From contig NW_013657675.1 of NCBI RefSeq assembly GCF_000142905.1, positions 317,122 through 381,121 on the forward strand: a DNA stretch of 64,000 bases. The letters are read 5' to 3'. The stretch comes from Thecamonas trahens ATCC 50062. Taxonomy: Eukaryota > Apusozoa > Apusomonadida > Apusomonadidae. Made by a program: the position numbers and the translations under genes. The notes beneath the pieces are model-generated. The model worked only from the letters and a program-made list of their open reading frames with translations. It was not told where the DNA came from and did not search any database. This document shows positions 1 through 10,534 of this stretch, one piece after another; positions within the stretch are counted from its first letter, which is position 1; each line of letters starts with the position of its first letter.

Positions 1-2114
1 TCTCGTTCGAGTCGACAGCATGGGCGAGACCGTCCTGGAGAACGACGCGGACGCCGACGATGGGATGGCCCGTCAGCGGACCCTTCTCGACGGCTTCGCG
101 GAAGCCCTTCTCAACAGCGGGAAGGAACTGCGGCGGAATGTTGTTGCCGACGGTGGCGTCCTCAAAGACAAAGGTCTCGCCATCAGCGACCTCCTCGTCG
201 GTCAGCGGCTCGATGTAGCCGATGACGCGGCCAAACTGGCCCGAGCCACCCGACTGCTTCTTGTGGGTGTAGTTGAATGGAACCTTGGTCGTGGCACCCT
301 CGTTGAACGAGACCCGCGGGCGGCCGGTCTCGGTCTCAACGCCGTACTCGCGCTTGAGGCGCTCGACATAGACCTCGAGGTGGAGCTCGCCCATGCCAGA
401 GATCACGGTCTCCTTGGTCTTATCGTCGTACGAGACCCGCAGCGTCGGGTCCTCACGCTGGAAGCGGCCGAGGCCCTTGGAGAACTTAGCCGAGTTGGTC
501 GACGACTTGGGCTTGATAGAAAGCGAAATGACCGGGTCCGGCACGTGCATCGAGGTCATGGAGAGCCACACGTCGCGCGACGACGAGAACGTGTCGCCCG
601 ACGCGCAGTCGACGCCAAAGGTCGCGCAAATGTCGCCGGCGCCTGCCACCGTAATGTCCTCCATCGACGCCGCGTGCATCCGCACCAGGCGGTTGACCTT
701 GACCTTTTCGTCGCGCGAGACATTGAACACAAAGTCGCCCTTCTTGAGTGTACCCTGGTACACCCGCATGTACGTCAGCGTGCCGTGCGGCCCGTCTTCG
801 AGCTTGAACGCCAGCGCAATGAGTGACTTGGACGCATCGGTAATGAGCTCGACCGAGGCCTCGTCGTTGCGCAGGTCGAGTGCCGTGTTGACCACGTCGA
901 GCGGCGATGGAAGGTAGTCGACAACGGCGTCGAGCAGCGGCTGCACACCCTTGTTCTTAAATGCCGAGCCCATGAGGACCGGCGTGAAGTTCATGGCAAG
1001 CGTCGACCGCCGGATGGCCGCCTTGATGTCCGCCACTGACGGCTCCTCGTCGTTGAGCACAATCTCCGCAATGTCGTCGTCGACATCCGCCAGCGCCTCG
1101 AGCAGCATGCCGCGCTTGAGGTGCGCGTCGTCGACAAGCTCCGACGGGAGGCCCGAGAGGTCCGACGAGTACACCGGCCGCGCGCCCTGGTCTTCCGCCG
1201 CAAACGTGATCGCCTCCATCGTCACCACATCAATCACGCCCTTGTGCTCGTCCTCCAGCCCAATCGGGACCTGGGTCGCAGCCGCGTTGAGCTGCACCTT
1301 GGACCGCAGCTGCTCGATGACCGTGTCCGGCTCGGCGCCTGCGCGGTCGAGCTTGTTGATAAACGTGATTCGCGGGACAGAGTACCGCCGCATCTGCTTG
1401 TCCACCGTCATCGTCTGCGACTGGACGCCCGACACGCCGCAGAGCAGCATGACCGCTCCGTCAAGCACGCGCAGCGCGCGCTCGACCTCGATTGTAAAGT
1501 CGACATGGCCAGGCGTGTCAATGATGTTGATGTGCGTGTCCTCCTCAGCATCACGCCGGCGCCACTGTGTGTACGTCGCCGCAGATGCAATCGTGATGCC
1601 CTTCTCACGCTCCAGGTCCATCGAGTCCATCGTCGCACCCTTGCCCGTCTTGCCGCGCACCTCGTGCATCTCACGGATCCGCCCGGTGTAGTACAGCACA
1701 CGCTCGGTCACCGTCGACTTGCCGCAATCCACATGCGCCGCAATTCCGATGTTCCGCATCCGCCGCGGCTATTGTCCATCGTCGTCGTTCAAAGACTCAA
1801 GCGTGAGTATGCTCCCCCTCCCCCTCCCGCCGACATGCTGCAAAATAATAAGCGCGTCATCGGATCCGCTCGTTTGATTTGTTGCCAGCCATCCACAGCC
1901 TCGCACCCCCCCCTCCCCGGCTCCCAGCCCTCGCCTACGCTCAATCGCACGTTCTCGCCAAGGTCGAGAAAAGTAGCCGGAACACGTGACGTACGTCGAT
2001 AACACCGCCTGCTGTCGTCGACATGGCTGCCGCCCGGAAGACGGTGGCTGCCATTGACGGTGCAGTCTGTGTGGCGAGGATGCAGCGGCCCACCAGCCCA
2101 GCTGCCCGCCACAT
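1..2114 (-). CDS. GFM1: Mitochondrial elongation factor G (EF-G1), 5' part; C-terminus beyond left edge
   Basis: GTPase that drives ribosomal translocation in mitochondria. Exon 1 (2114-1995, 40 codons) begins [10 protein letters not shown] and is rich in Ala, Arg and Ser without acidic residues until its end, as expected of a mitochondrial targeting peptide. The intron 1994-1769 runs gtacgt..aatag. Exon 2 starts at 1768 and leaves the window at base 1. The splice keeps phase 0 and joins GVID to [18 protein letters not shown], matching the family's layout in which RNIGI follows a short linker. Visible motifs are the P-loop AHVDCGKS, switch I with [14 protein letters not shown]3 DTPGH, G4 NKLD, and later EF-G domains. 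An ATG at 1759 lies just before RNIGI but would lose the targeting peptide. No frame problem is seen over the 1.77 kb present. The splice junction is inferred from family alignment, not from transcripts. Confidence 0.93.
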
Positions 2115-2340
2115 TGTTTGAGTGATGAGAGAAATGTGGCCCAACGACGGCTCCTTTGCCTTCGGCAGCCAGCCATCGGCCGGCACAGCCGCAGTGGCTG
2201 AGCCAAAGTCAATCTATGAATCGCCTCTCCCCGCAATCGTTGCCATCAAGCGCACAAACACCATGGTCGCGGTGTTTACCTCTGACCGCGCAAACTCGAA
2301 CCAGATCGTCACACAGTCAACCGCGGGACCGATAACCGCC

Positions 2341-4500
2341 TCAGGCCCTCCATCGCGAGGTGTGCATAAAGTCATACTGGCGATACATCCGATGGAGGGT
2401 GGCGAGCTTGCGCGGGATCGGATGCGAGGTGAGGAGGAGCATGCGGATGTCGTCCTCAAAGCGAGAGCGCACCGAGGCTGGCAGCCGGCGGGCAAGGACC
2501 CAGAGCTTGTGGACGAGAATAACGAGCGCGCCGTGCTCAAGGAGCGAAAGCGACTCAGTCTCGGCCATGTTGTCGTTGAGCATGATCTCAACGCGGCGGA
2601 CGGCGAGTCGCAGCTCGCGATGGAGGCTGCGGGTCGACGCTGACTGGGCTGAGGAGAAGACAAGGCCCGAGGTTGCGCGGAAGAGCCAGCCAAAGACGAC
2701 GAGGGCCGGGATGGCAGCAATGAGCTGAAAGTTGAGCTCATTTGAGCGCATGATCTGGTCAAGGGCCGCCATGGCCCGGTCGACGTCGACCTTTTGCTTC
2801 TGGACCTGGATGAGGATGGTCCGCAGCATCGAGCCAAAGAGCAGGCCGGCAATCGGCTTGCGGATGCCGGTCTCGTACTCGCGCATGACGACAGTGATGT
2901 CACCGGCCTCGGCGGCGGCGAGAACGGCGTCAACATCGGCGTCGTTGCGGTGCTCGACCACAAAGTCGGCCACCATTCGCTTGAGCGACTCGGTGTCCGC
3001 CATGAGCGACTGCGCGGACATGAGGCCGACCTTGGATGCGTCGTAGCGGATCGTGGCGTAAATGTCGCGGAGAGGTTCGACCACCCGCCGCTGGACAAAG
3101 ACCACGCTCGTCTCCCACATGTCGACCATCGACGCTGCAATTGACGCCCGTCGCTGGAAGACCTGCCGGTAGAGGACAAAGGCGCCGACGGCGCCAACGA
3201 GGTAGTGCGGCCACCGCCGGAACCAGTGCGACGGGATCCGCAGCGGCTCGTGGAGCTCGTCGAGCACCAGCCCGCAGTGCGACGCCTCAGCGATGGCCCC
3301 CAGCAGTGGAAGGTACATCCGGACACGCTCCGCAGACGCCGCTGCGCCTGGTGCTACCAGCCGGTCGTCCGACGACGACGACGCGCGCTTCAGCTGCTCG
3401 CTCTCTGCCACCGCCACCAGTGCCGTGAGATCATCCAGAAACTCGGCGTCGCACGCGTACCGCACCGCCGGCGGCGCCTCGAGTGCCGCAGATCGCACCC
3501 CGGCTGCCATGTCCAGCACGGTCACAAGGGTGAACCGCGTGAGGTCGTTGAGCACGGCTGCCGTCGGCGCCGCCGCGCACACCCGCGAGATCGACGACAC
3601 AAGCATGACGCACCGCCCCAGATGTGGCAGTAACGTGTCCTGCAGGCGTGCAATGCCGCTGAGTGTGTCGCGGACAGAGACCTCAGTCGAGAACGCCACC
3701 TCGCCGGCCCGCCACCGCTGGAGAAACCCGATCGGCGAACGAATTCGGAGCGGCACCGCCCGCCCCAGCCACGCCACCACGCCTTCACGCCGCCCGCGCC
3801 GCCCATGCCGCCCTTCGCCGCCGACATTGCCGCCGCTCTCGGCTCCGCCCGCGCCCGCGCCCGCGGCACCCGCCGCCTCATCACCGGCTTCGCCGCGCAG
3901 CCGCGCCGCCACACCGCCAAAGATGCGGACTGGAAGCGACTGAAACCAGAATGACATGGGCGACATGGCCTGGGCTTGCCAGTAGCCCTCCTCCCGGAGC
4001 AGATCAACCGAGTGGTCGAGGATGGCCTGTGTGATGATGCCGAGCAAGACAAGCCCAGCCTTGACGTACAGCACCACCTCTGCCGTCCGCAGCGTTGTCA
4101 TCCAGTTCACCGAGTTGCTCGCCGAGACCACATCACACGCCTCCTTGACCGCCCGAATGATCGAGGTGAGGCCCGTGAGCAAGTTGCACGAGTCCAGCGC
4201 CACCCACGCCCGCAGCATCACCACCGCCGTCTCAACCTCCTCGGCAGCTGCATCACCGGCAGGAGTGCCGACGCCAGCAGAACCACCCGGAGCCGAGGCC
4301 TCGCCAGCAGCATCAGTAGATCCTCCACCCGAAGCCAGAGCTTGGAGTGGCTCGAGCGGGAACGATGCGGCCAGAGCAGCATGGGCCTCTTTGACGGCCC
4401 GCAGCGAGGGAGGGAGCTTGGCGTGATGCGGCGGCATGGCCACAAAGCCACCGTCTGACCCATGGGCTTGCATGCTCGACGTCGGCGGTGCAGCAGACAT
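2341..4500 (-). CDS. NCA2: NCA2-like mitochondrial protein (nuclear control of ATP synthase)
   Basis: Predicted 719 aa. The C-terminal half carries the NCA2 family domain: a membrane-associated stretch HYLVGAVGAFVLYRQVFQ, the segment GIRKPIAGLLFGSMLRTI followed by IQVQKQKVDVDRAM, a hydrophobic segment near NFQLIAAIPALVVFGWLF, and a closing DDIRMLLLTSHPIP. In yeast NCA2 affects expression of the mitochondrial ATP synthase subunits 6 and 8; the biochemical role is not settled. The N-terminal half is variable and Ala/Gly-rich, with a low-complexity insert near residues 230-260. I chose the ATG at 4500 (MSAAPPTSSMQAHG); the frame stays open 30 codons further upstream without another ATG. It lies downstream of, and in the same orientation as, the Mpo1-like gene. 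No introns are evident. Confidence 0.82.
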   Translation of the reverse strand: MSAAPPTSSMQAHGSDGGFVAMPPHHAKLPPSLRAVKEAHAALAASFPLEPLQALASGGGSTDAAGEASAPGGSAGVGTPAGDAAAEEVETAVVMLRAWVALDSCNLLTGLTSIIRAVKEACDVVSASNSVNWMTTLRTAEVVLYVKAGLVLLGIITQAILDHSVDLLREEGYWQAQAMSPMSFWFQSLPVRIFGGVAARLRGEAGDEAAGAAGAGAGGAESGGNVGGEGRHGRRGRREGVVAWLGRAVPLRIRSPIGFLQRWRAGEVAFSTEVSVRDTLSGIARLQDTLLPHLGRCVMLVSSISRVCAAAPTAAVLNDLTRFTLVTVLDMAAGVRSAALEAPPAVRYACDAEFLDDLTALVAVAESEQLKRASSSSDDRLVAPGAAASAERVRMYLPLLGAIAEASHCGLVLDELHEPLRIPSHWFRRWPHYLVGAVGAFVLYRQVFQRRASIAASMVDMWETSVVFVQRRVVEPLRDIYATIRYDASKVGLMSAQSLMADTESLKRMVADFVVEHRNDADVDAVLAAAEAGDITVVMREYETGIRKPIAGLLFGSMLRTILIQVQKQKVDVDRAMAALDQIMRSNELNFQLIAAIPALVVFGWLFRATSGLVFSSAQSASTRSLHRELRLAVRRVEIMLNDNMAETESLSLLEHGALVILVHKLWVLARRLPASVRSRFEDDIRMLLLTSHPIPRKLATLHRMYRQYDFMHTSRWRA

Positions 4501-4930
4501 CCGCACAGCGAATGGCAAGCACGCGCAGTCAAGTGGCCTACGTTCTCCTCGCTTGCCAACAGCAACCTCTGCCTCCGCCCTCCCCTTCAACTCACCTGCT
4601 CAATGCTGAGTTGCCTGACGCGTCGTCGACCGCCCTGCCACCACCGGACCGGCCGACCACTCCACACCTCTTGCCCCCGCGACAGATCAGATCGGCCAAC
4701 CCGCTGATGCTGTGGCTATTGAGCACACAGGGCTAATCCAGGTGTATCCTCTCTTCCAACCCCACCCCAAGGCTGCAGACCTGAGTCATCGTCTCGCCGG
4801 AGAGTACATAGCCTGGAGGTGGGGACGACTTGGTCGACGGCGGAGGAGCAAAGGTTTTTTCGTTTACCTCGATGAAAGGGTGTGGTGGGACGAGCCGAGC
4901 CGAGCCGGTGCAGATCGATCTGTCCTCGGC
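4501..4930. other. Intergenic: NCA2 promoter side and Mpo1-like 3' end
   Basis: No supportable coding region. The stretch must hold the 5' leader of the NCA2-like gene and the 3' end of the Mpo1-like gene, both on the minus strand. A T-run (tttttt near 4855) lies about 70 bp beyond the Mpo1-like stop. No tRNA-like arms or strong repeats were seen. Confidence 0.5.
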
Positions 4931-5527
4931 TCAAGAGGCCTTGGTCTTCTGAGAGGCCTCAAACTCGGCGCGAGCCTCCGCAGCGCGGGCGGTGGCGCGC
5001 TTGATAAAGCCCGGAGACGGCTCGTAGCCGAGGTGCATGATGATCTCGAGCATGACAAAGTACGGGGCCATGAGGAAGGCCTGCGCGAGGTTGTCGAGAA
5101 GAGCGGGTGCGCGGCCCTCAAAGATCTTGTGCGCGGCGATCTGAGCAACCCAGCAGCCGATGTGGATGCCTGCGGCAGCCTTGAGGACGAGCTCACCGGG
5201 ATAGGTGGCGACGAGGTGGTTGGCAGCGGCGTTGCCTGCGACGACGAGGGCAGCCGCAAGGAAGCCGGCCTTATGATCGAGCACGATGTAGTACAGCACG
5301 TAGACAAGCGTGCCGACAAGGGCCCAGTTTGCACCAGCATACGGCGCGACTGCAGGCGGGAGTGCGGAATCGACGGCCTCGGCCACGGGCCCAGGCAGAG
5401 CAAGCAAGGCGAGCATGGCCTGGCCTGTCCACAGCAGCGGCCATACACAGATAATATGAACCGCAACATTGATGGTGTCCGAGTGGTAAGAGGCGTAAAA
5501 GGCAAAGTTCTTCTCCAGGTAGCTCAT
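4931..5527 (-). CDS. Mpo1-like protein (DUF962 family), multi-pass membrane
   Basis: Predicted 198 aa, single exon, ATG at 5527 (MSYLEKNFAFYASYHSD). It shows the DUF962/YGL010w pattern: an N-terminal YHSDTINVAVHIICVW, several hydrophobic segments (about residues 20-45, 60-85, 88-110, 120-140), and the C-terminal block AHKIFEGRAPALLDNLAQA followed by FLMAPYFVMLE. Yeast Mpo1 is an ER-resident, iron-dependent dioxygenase acting on 2-hydroxy fatty acids in the phytosphingosine breakdown pathway. The His residues in YHSD, VHII, GIHIG and AHKIF are candidate metal ligands, which is inference by analogy. The length is typical. The upstream region runs into G-rich sequence and the assembly gap, so the promoter is partly missing. 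Confidence 0.85.
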   Translation of the reverse strand: MSYLEKNFAFYASYHSDTINVAVHIICVWPLLWTGQAMLALLALPGPVAEAVDSALPPAVAPYAGANWALVGTLVYVLYYIVLDHKAGFLAAALVVAGNAAANHLVATYPGELVLKAAAGIHIGCWVAQIAAHKIFEGRAPALLDNLAQAFLMAPYFVMLEIIMHLGYEPSPGFIKRATARAAEARAEFEASQKTKAS

Positions 5528-6129
5528 GATGACAAGACTGCGTGCGTATGGTTAGAGGGGAGGGAAGGGGGGGGGGGGGCGGGGGGGGTGAGGGAGGGGG
5601 AAGACTCGGGTACTAGACATTCTTNNNNNNNNNNNNNNNNNNNNNNNNNNNNNNNNNNNNNNNNNNNNNNNNNNNNNNNNNNNNNNNNNNNNNNNNNNNN
5701 NNNNNNNNNNNNNNNNNNNNNNNNNNNNNNNNNNNNNNNNNNNNNNNNNNNNNNNNNNNNNNNNNNNNNNNNNNNNNNNNNNNNNNNNNNNNNNNNNNNN
5801 NNNNNNNNNNNNNNNNNNNNNNNNNNNNNNNNNNNNNNNNNNNNNNNNNNNNNNNNNNNNNNNNNNNNNNNNNNNNNNNNNNNNNNNNNNNNNNNNNNNN
5901 NNNNNNNNNNNNNNNNNNNNNNNNNNACGTTAGACTTTTTGGTGGTTTGACGTTTGACGGTGGTGACGCCACTGCCTCTGCCCCCCCCCTCCCCTCCCTC
6001 CCCCCCCCCTCCACTCCCCTCCCACACTCACCTACGTCCACACCACACCACATATAGCGCACACCACACACAGTCACAGCTACAGAGACAAAGAGAGACA
6101 GAGACCACACGTATACACACTACCACACA
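5528..6129. other. Divergent promoter region interrupted by assembly gap
   Basis: Sits between the divergent Mpo1-like and E2 genes. It contains a long G-rich tract (5568-5605), 302 N (5625-5926), C-rich runs (5981-6020) and a CA-rich leader with a CATATAG element near 6050, upstream of the E2 ATG. No coding sequence is supportable in the visible parts; a small gene in the gap cannot be excluded. Confidence 0.6.
5625..5926. other. Assembly gap (run of N)
   Basis: 302 consecutive N bases. The gap is flanked by a poly-G/poly-C rich zone, which probably caused the assembly failure. The stated length may be an estimate. Confidence 0.99.
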
Positions 6130-6784
6130 ATGGCTGCTTCGTCAAAGGCTGTCCGCCGCATTATGAAGGTAAGTGAGAATGGTTGGGGGAGGGGGGAGGG
6201 GGGGGGGGGGGCAGTGGTCGTGCTCCGGGCGCAGGTCGCCCTGACGGTAGAGGTCGCAAAGTAAGGGAGGGAGAGAGGGGAGGGGAGAGAGAAGGGGAGA
6301 TGCGAAGGGAAAGAGACTGATTGGTGTGAGGGTGCGGGTTGTGTAGGAGTTGGAGCGTGTGGGAAAGGCTGGTGAGGAGCTGGCGAATACCGAGGCTGGC
6401 CCGGTGTCAGACACGGACATGTTCACTTGGAAGGCCGTGCTGCGCAACGTGGGCGAGCCGTACGCAGGAGGCGAGTTTGAACTGCAGATCACGTTTCCGG
6501 AAGACTTTCCTTTCAAGCCGCCGACGGTTGTCTTTGTCACGCCGGTCTACCACCCGAACATCGACAAGAGCGGCGAGATCTGCATGCCCATTCTCAAGGC
6601 CGACGTGTGGCGCCCGATGAACTCGGTCATCAACGTCCTCACTGCCGTCCGCGACCTGATGGAGGAGCCGAATCCGTCCGATCCGCTGCGGCCCAAGCTC
6701 GCGGCACAGTACCTGGACAAGCGTGCAGCCTTTGACAAGGCCGCCAAGAAGCACACCAAGACCCACGCCAAGCCGAAGAAGTAG
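6130..6784 (+). CDS. Ubiquitin-conjugating enzyme E2 (UBE2L3-like)
   Basis: Two exons: 6130-6168 (MAASSKAVRRIMK) and 6347-6784, with intron 6169-6346 (gtaagt..gtgtag) in phase 0; about 158 aa in total. The UBC fold is clear: ITFPEDFPFKPPTVVF, the HPN motif in YHPNIDKSG, and the catalytic Cys in GEICMPIL. The residues after the catalytic Cys (KADVWRPMNSVINVL) resemble UBE2L3/UbcH7 more than UBE2D; the subfamily is a judgement by eye. The C-terminus ends in a Lys-rich tail (KKHTKTHAKPKK). The protein transfers ubiquitin, or possibly a ubiquitin-like modifier, from E1 to an E3 partner. The intron is G-rich with a long G-run. Confidence 0.93.
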
Positions 6785-6888
6785 TGTTGGCTCTGCCTGC
6801 CTGGGACGAAAAGGAGAACTGCAGGGCCGAGTGGCAACAAAACAAGTGGATGGGTGCAACAAAAGGAGTGTGTGTAATGGATCAATGC

Positions 6889-8303
6889 TTAGACTGAGCC
6901 GGACGAGTAGCCAGACGAGTAGCCAGACGAGCCGCCCGACGAGCCGCCCGACGAGCCGCCCGACGAGCCGCCCGACGAGCCGCCCGACGAGGTGCCGCCA
7001 GTGGAATGGCCCGAGTTGCCCGAGTTGCCCGACGAGGTGGTCGACGGGTTGTTGTCGGCAATAGCAGTGACCGGGAACTCAGCAACGGCACAGGTGTTCT
7101 TGCCATACTGGAGGTGGATGTAGCCCTCCATGCCCCACGAGGTGCCCCACGAGTTGCGGACAATCCAGTAGCCGTTGGCCGAGTCAATGTTGGCAAAGCC
7201 GACAACACCGACACCGTGGTCGATCTGGTGGCCGCAGGCCGAGGCCTGGACGACGCCGGACTGGTAGGTCTGCCACGACGAAGCGTCGACGGCGATGGAG
7301 AGCGGGCCCCATGCCATGAGGTTGGCGGCCATCTCGGTCTCGTTCTTCTTGGTCGAGGCCCAGCGCCAGCCAGTGACGTGGGCGGCCACCTTGAGGACGA
7401 GTACTGGCAGGTGCCGTCGCGGGCGGTGTACGGGTAGTCCGCCTCGGGCTCCTGGCCGTTCTTGACAATGTACTGGATGGCGTTCACCGGCCAGCCACCG
7501 TTGCAGCCCTGCATCTGCGTGTCACAGTCGACAATCTGCTGCGGCGCAAGGACCACAAGCGGCTTGCCCGACAGCGCCCAGATCGACTCGATGTTCTCGG
7601 TAGCCGAGAACGCCCAGCACGAGCCGCACTGGCCCTGGTTCTTGATCGGCGAGACAACCTGCGGCGAGTGGCCGACCCAGGTGAACGACGACGGGAGTGC
7701 AGTCGACTCGAGCGGCGCAACCTTGGCGCCCTCGGTCCGCTTCGGCGCCTTGGCCATGTCCAGGTCGCGCATCAGGTAGTTCTTGGCAAACTCCTCCTGC
7801 GAAAGTGCAGCAAACTTGGTCACGCCCCACACGGCAGTGTTGCCCGGTGCCGCGTTCTGCTTGGCCACACGACGGAGCGTGTCCTTAAAGTTGTTGAGAC
7901 GGAGATCGATCTCAGACGGCGAGACCTCGCCGTACTTGTCCTGGAACTGGCGGAAGAGCGACTGTTGTCATGTCCATCATGAATCACAGTGAGTGTCTGC
8001 CCCAGCTGAGCCGTCCACCGCCACAGTGCAAGCTCAAAGGCGACGACCATCGTCACGCAAAATGAAAGCCATTGGAAAAAGCCCGTGCGCCAAAAAAAAT
8101 GCCGCTTTGGTAGGGGAAGGTTTGGTTGGAGGGGCAAGGGCAGGGGGGGGGCGGGGGGGACGGGAAGGCGGGGCGGGGCGTACAAGAGTCTCCTCCTCGG
8201 TGAAACCACCCGAGTTCTTGACAGACAGCGCAGGCACATCCTCGAGACGGATGGCGAACGCCGTGGCCACAAGGGCGAGCATCATGACGACAGCAAGCTT
8301 CAT
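6889..8303 (-). CDS. Papain-family (C1A) cysteine protease, secreted; apparent single-base frame break
   Basis: Exon 1 (8303-8184) encodes a signal peptide, MKLAVVMMLALVATAFA. The intron 8183-7962 runs gtacgc..caacag. Exon 2 (7961-6889) starts SLFRQFQDKYGEVSPSE, the I29 inhibitor propeptide. The mature domain has the catalytic Cys in NQGQCGSCWAF (about residue 155), His in DHGVGVVGF and Asn in RNSWGTSWG. The reading frame breaks near 7391-7397: upstream the frame reads DGTCQYSS and downstream KVAAHVTGW in another frame, which one missing G/C base would explain. With that base the protein is about 397 aa. The C-terminus carries Gly/Ser repeats (see the repeat at 6912-6992). It is probably an extracellular or lysosomal digestive enzyme. 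The break could be an assembly error or a real lesion. Confidence 0.88.
6912..6992. repeat. 12-bp tandem repeat encoding Gly/Ser tail of the protease
   Basis: About five copies of the unit gagccgcccgac, with degenerate flanks, read on the minus strand as SGGSSGGSSGG and ending in YSSGYSSGSV. The repeat lies at the extreme C-terminus of the cysteine protease, so copy-number changes should be tolerated. Confidence 0.85.
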
Positions 8304-8627
8304 GGTGTATTGGTAAGTCACGTGTGGCGGAGTGGTTGTTGATGAGTGCCGCCAACCGACCACCGACATGCGACTGCCGCTTGCCGCCCGCAACTCCGCA
8401 CATGGCCAGCAGCAGCTACCTCCTCAGCATGCCACCCAGTCCGCATGCGGCACTCCGATTGAGCCATCGCTCACTATCACTACTCTTCCCTTGCCCCGTA
8501 CCCCTTGCTACACACATGCGCACATCATCGTCACCACGGCAACCATCGCCATCGTCGGCATCGGCAAGAGGGGGAGAAAGTGTGCCATGGGACACAGAGT
8601 TGGTGATCAACGAAAACTCCTCTTCGG
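8304..8627. other. Intergenic: protease promoter and ABCG 3' region
   Basis: 324 bp between two minus-strand genes. No convincing coding sequence, RNA gene or repeat was seen. It should hold the protease promoter and the ABCG polyadenylation region. Confidence 0.5.
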
Positions 8628-10534
8628 TCATTCATTGGAGTGTAACACACTCCCACCGATCAACGGTGCCTCCATCCGCGATAGTGCCGCATACTTCCGC
8701 CCGCGGACTCGTTCCCACAAACGCAACAAGCCAAAGTCTGTGCCTGAGAGTACCGCGTGGAGGAGAAGAGCGTAGAGCACAATCCAAACCGCGATGAGGC
8801 CGAGGAGGAGGCTGACACCGGCACCGACCGACGAGATAAAGTATGTGTCGCCCGACCTGAACACTGTCCGCAGCACGTCCTGCCCCGCCACCCGGCAAGC
8901 GGCGTAGTCCGGGATGACTTGCGCGAGCACCGTTGGGCACTCGAACGCCATGTCGGGGAACGTGATGAGCATCAGCGCCTGGATGGCAGGCCGATAGAAC
9001 GACGAGAAGAACATCGGCCGGAGAACGGCAGGCGCCCGCGACGGGTTGATGATCGCGCCCGAGGTGAGCATAAAGAACCCGTAGAGTGTCACACCTACCG
9101 AGATCGCAATGACTGGGTCCGGCGAGACCAGGCCCATCACCAGCATGAACAGCTCGGCAAAGATGTTGGCCACCACCAGAACCGCCAGACCGGCAAAGAA
9201 CCGGCCCACGCTCCCCCCGGCACCGCCATCATGGCATACAGCACCGCGTAGAACACGCCCACAATGATCAAAATGACAGCGCTCCGAAAAATAAGCGTGG
9301 TAGACACGTGTGCTGCTACAGAGTACAGCCGCGATCGGTACTCGTGCCGGAGAATGAGCCGGTCGTGGACCGCGTGTGGGAGAGTCGTCAGCGAGACAAA
9401 GGTGGTGACAAGGACGGCAAAGAAGAAGACATTGACCAGGTCCCGGACCGTCTCGTAGTCGGACGCAATTTCAAAGTACAGCCCGCCAATCATGAGCGCC
9501 ATCAACCAGATCATGACCGCGCGGACGGAAAACACGTGCGGATCGCGCTTGACCACCAGCGCCTGTCGCCAGAACAGCACTTTCATCTTGCTCAGCGATC
9601 TCGCTCCAAACACGGGCTCGTCATCGCCGTACGACGTCGTCAGTCGCCGCTTCCCACTGCTGGTCACCAGCACCCGCCCCGTCGCCGCCCGCCGCCGCGT
9701 TCCGCTCCCTCCTCCCACCTCTTCCTCGCCCGACCCCGCCACCGCCACATCAAGCAAATCGCACCCGCCTGGTGAGACTACCACCCGCAGCACTTCTTCC
9801 GCAACATTGGCGCCTGCAGGCGCAAGCCCGCCAGACACCAGCGCCTCTTGTAGCCGTGATCGTGGCCCCATGTACGCCATCCGCCCGCCCACAAGCACCA
9901 GCAGCGAGTCCAGCAGACCCACAATCGCCCGCGACGGCTGGTGGATCGAGCACATGACCACAACGCCGTCGCGCGCCGCAAGCCCCGCCACATCCGCCAT
10001 CAGTCGCTCTGCGCTCGCAGAGTCCAGCCCGGACGTCGGCTCGTCGAGCAGCAGGTACTTGGGCCGTGACAGCAGCTCGCACGCCACAGACACCCGCCGC
10101 CGCTCGCCGCCGGAAATGCCCCGCTCAAACGCAGACCCGATTCGCGAATCGGCGACATGCTCCAGCCCCAGATCCGCAAGCACCGCGTCCACAGCCTCGC
10201 TTAATACCGCCCCGACCGGCAACCGCAGCGCTCCCTGCGTCTCCAGCGTCTCGCGGACCGTAAGGCACGGAATCAGTGCTGCATCGTCCTGCGGGCAAAA
10301 AGCAAGACGAGACGCAACGTGCTTTGAGTAAGCCATCCCGCCGTACTGTACCCTCGCATCAAGCCGAGCCCCGCTCACCCCAGGCAGCCGCTCGCCTACC
10401 ACCGTCAGGAACGTCGACTTGCCTGCCCCAGACGGCCCCATCACCCCCAGCACGGACCCAGGCGCCACCTCGCCAGCCACAGACTGCAGAATACTCCGTC
10501 CATTCACCTCGTACGACGCAATTTCAAACTGCAT
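8628..10534 (-). CDS. ABCG-type half ABC transporter; apparent single-base frame break
   Basis: The ATG at 10534 begins MQFEIASYEVNGRSILQ. The N-terminal nucleotide-binding domain has Walker A MGPSGAGKST, signature ISGGERRRVS, Walker B YLLLDEPTSGLDS and the H-loop in CSIHQPSRAI. It is followed by a membrane domain of the ABC2 type; this NBD-then-TMD order defines ABCG. The frame shifts at the C-run 9213-9218 (G-run on the coding strand): upstream reads AVLYAMMAVPGG and downstream VGRFFAGLAVLVVANIF in another frame. One extra G would join them into about 635 aa, a normal half-transporter length. It probably works as a dimer exporting lipids or small hydrophobic molecules. It is divergent from the large polyketide synthase across 275 bp, so it could export that product (inference). 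Confidence 0.9.

Noticed and set aside
6899-6995. Possible CRISPR-like short repeat array
   Set aside because: Units are contiguous 12-mers without spacers and encode Gly/Ser repeats in a coding region.
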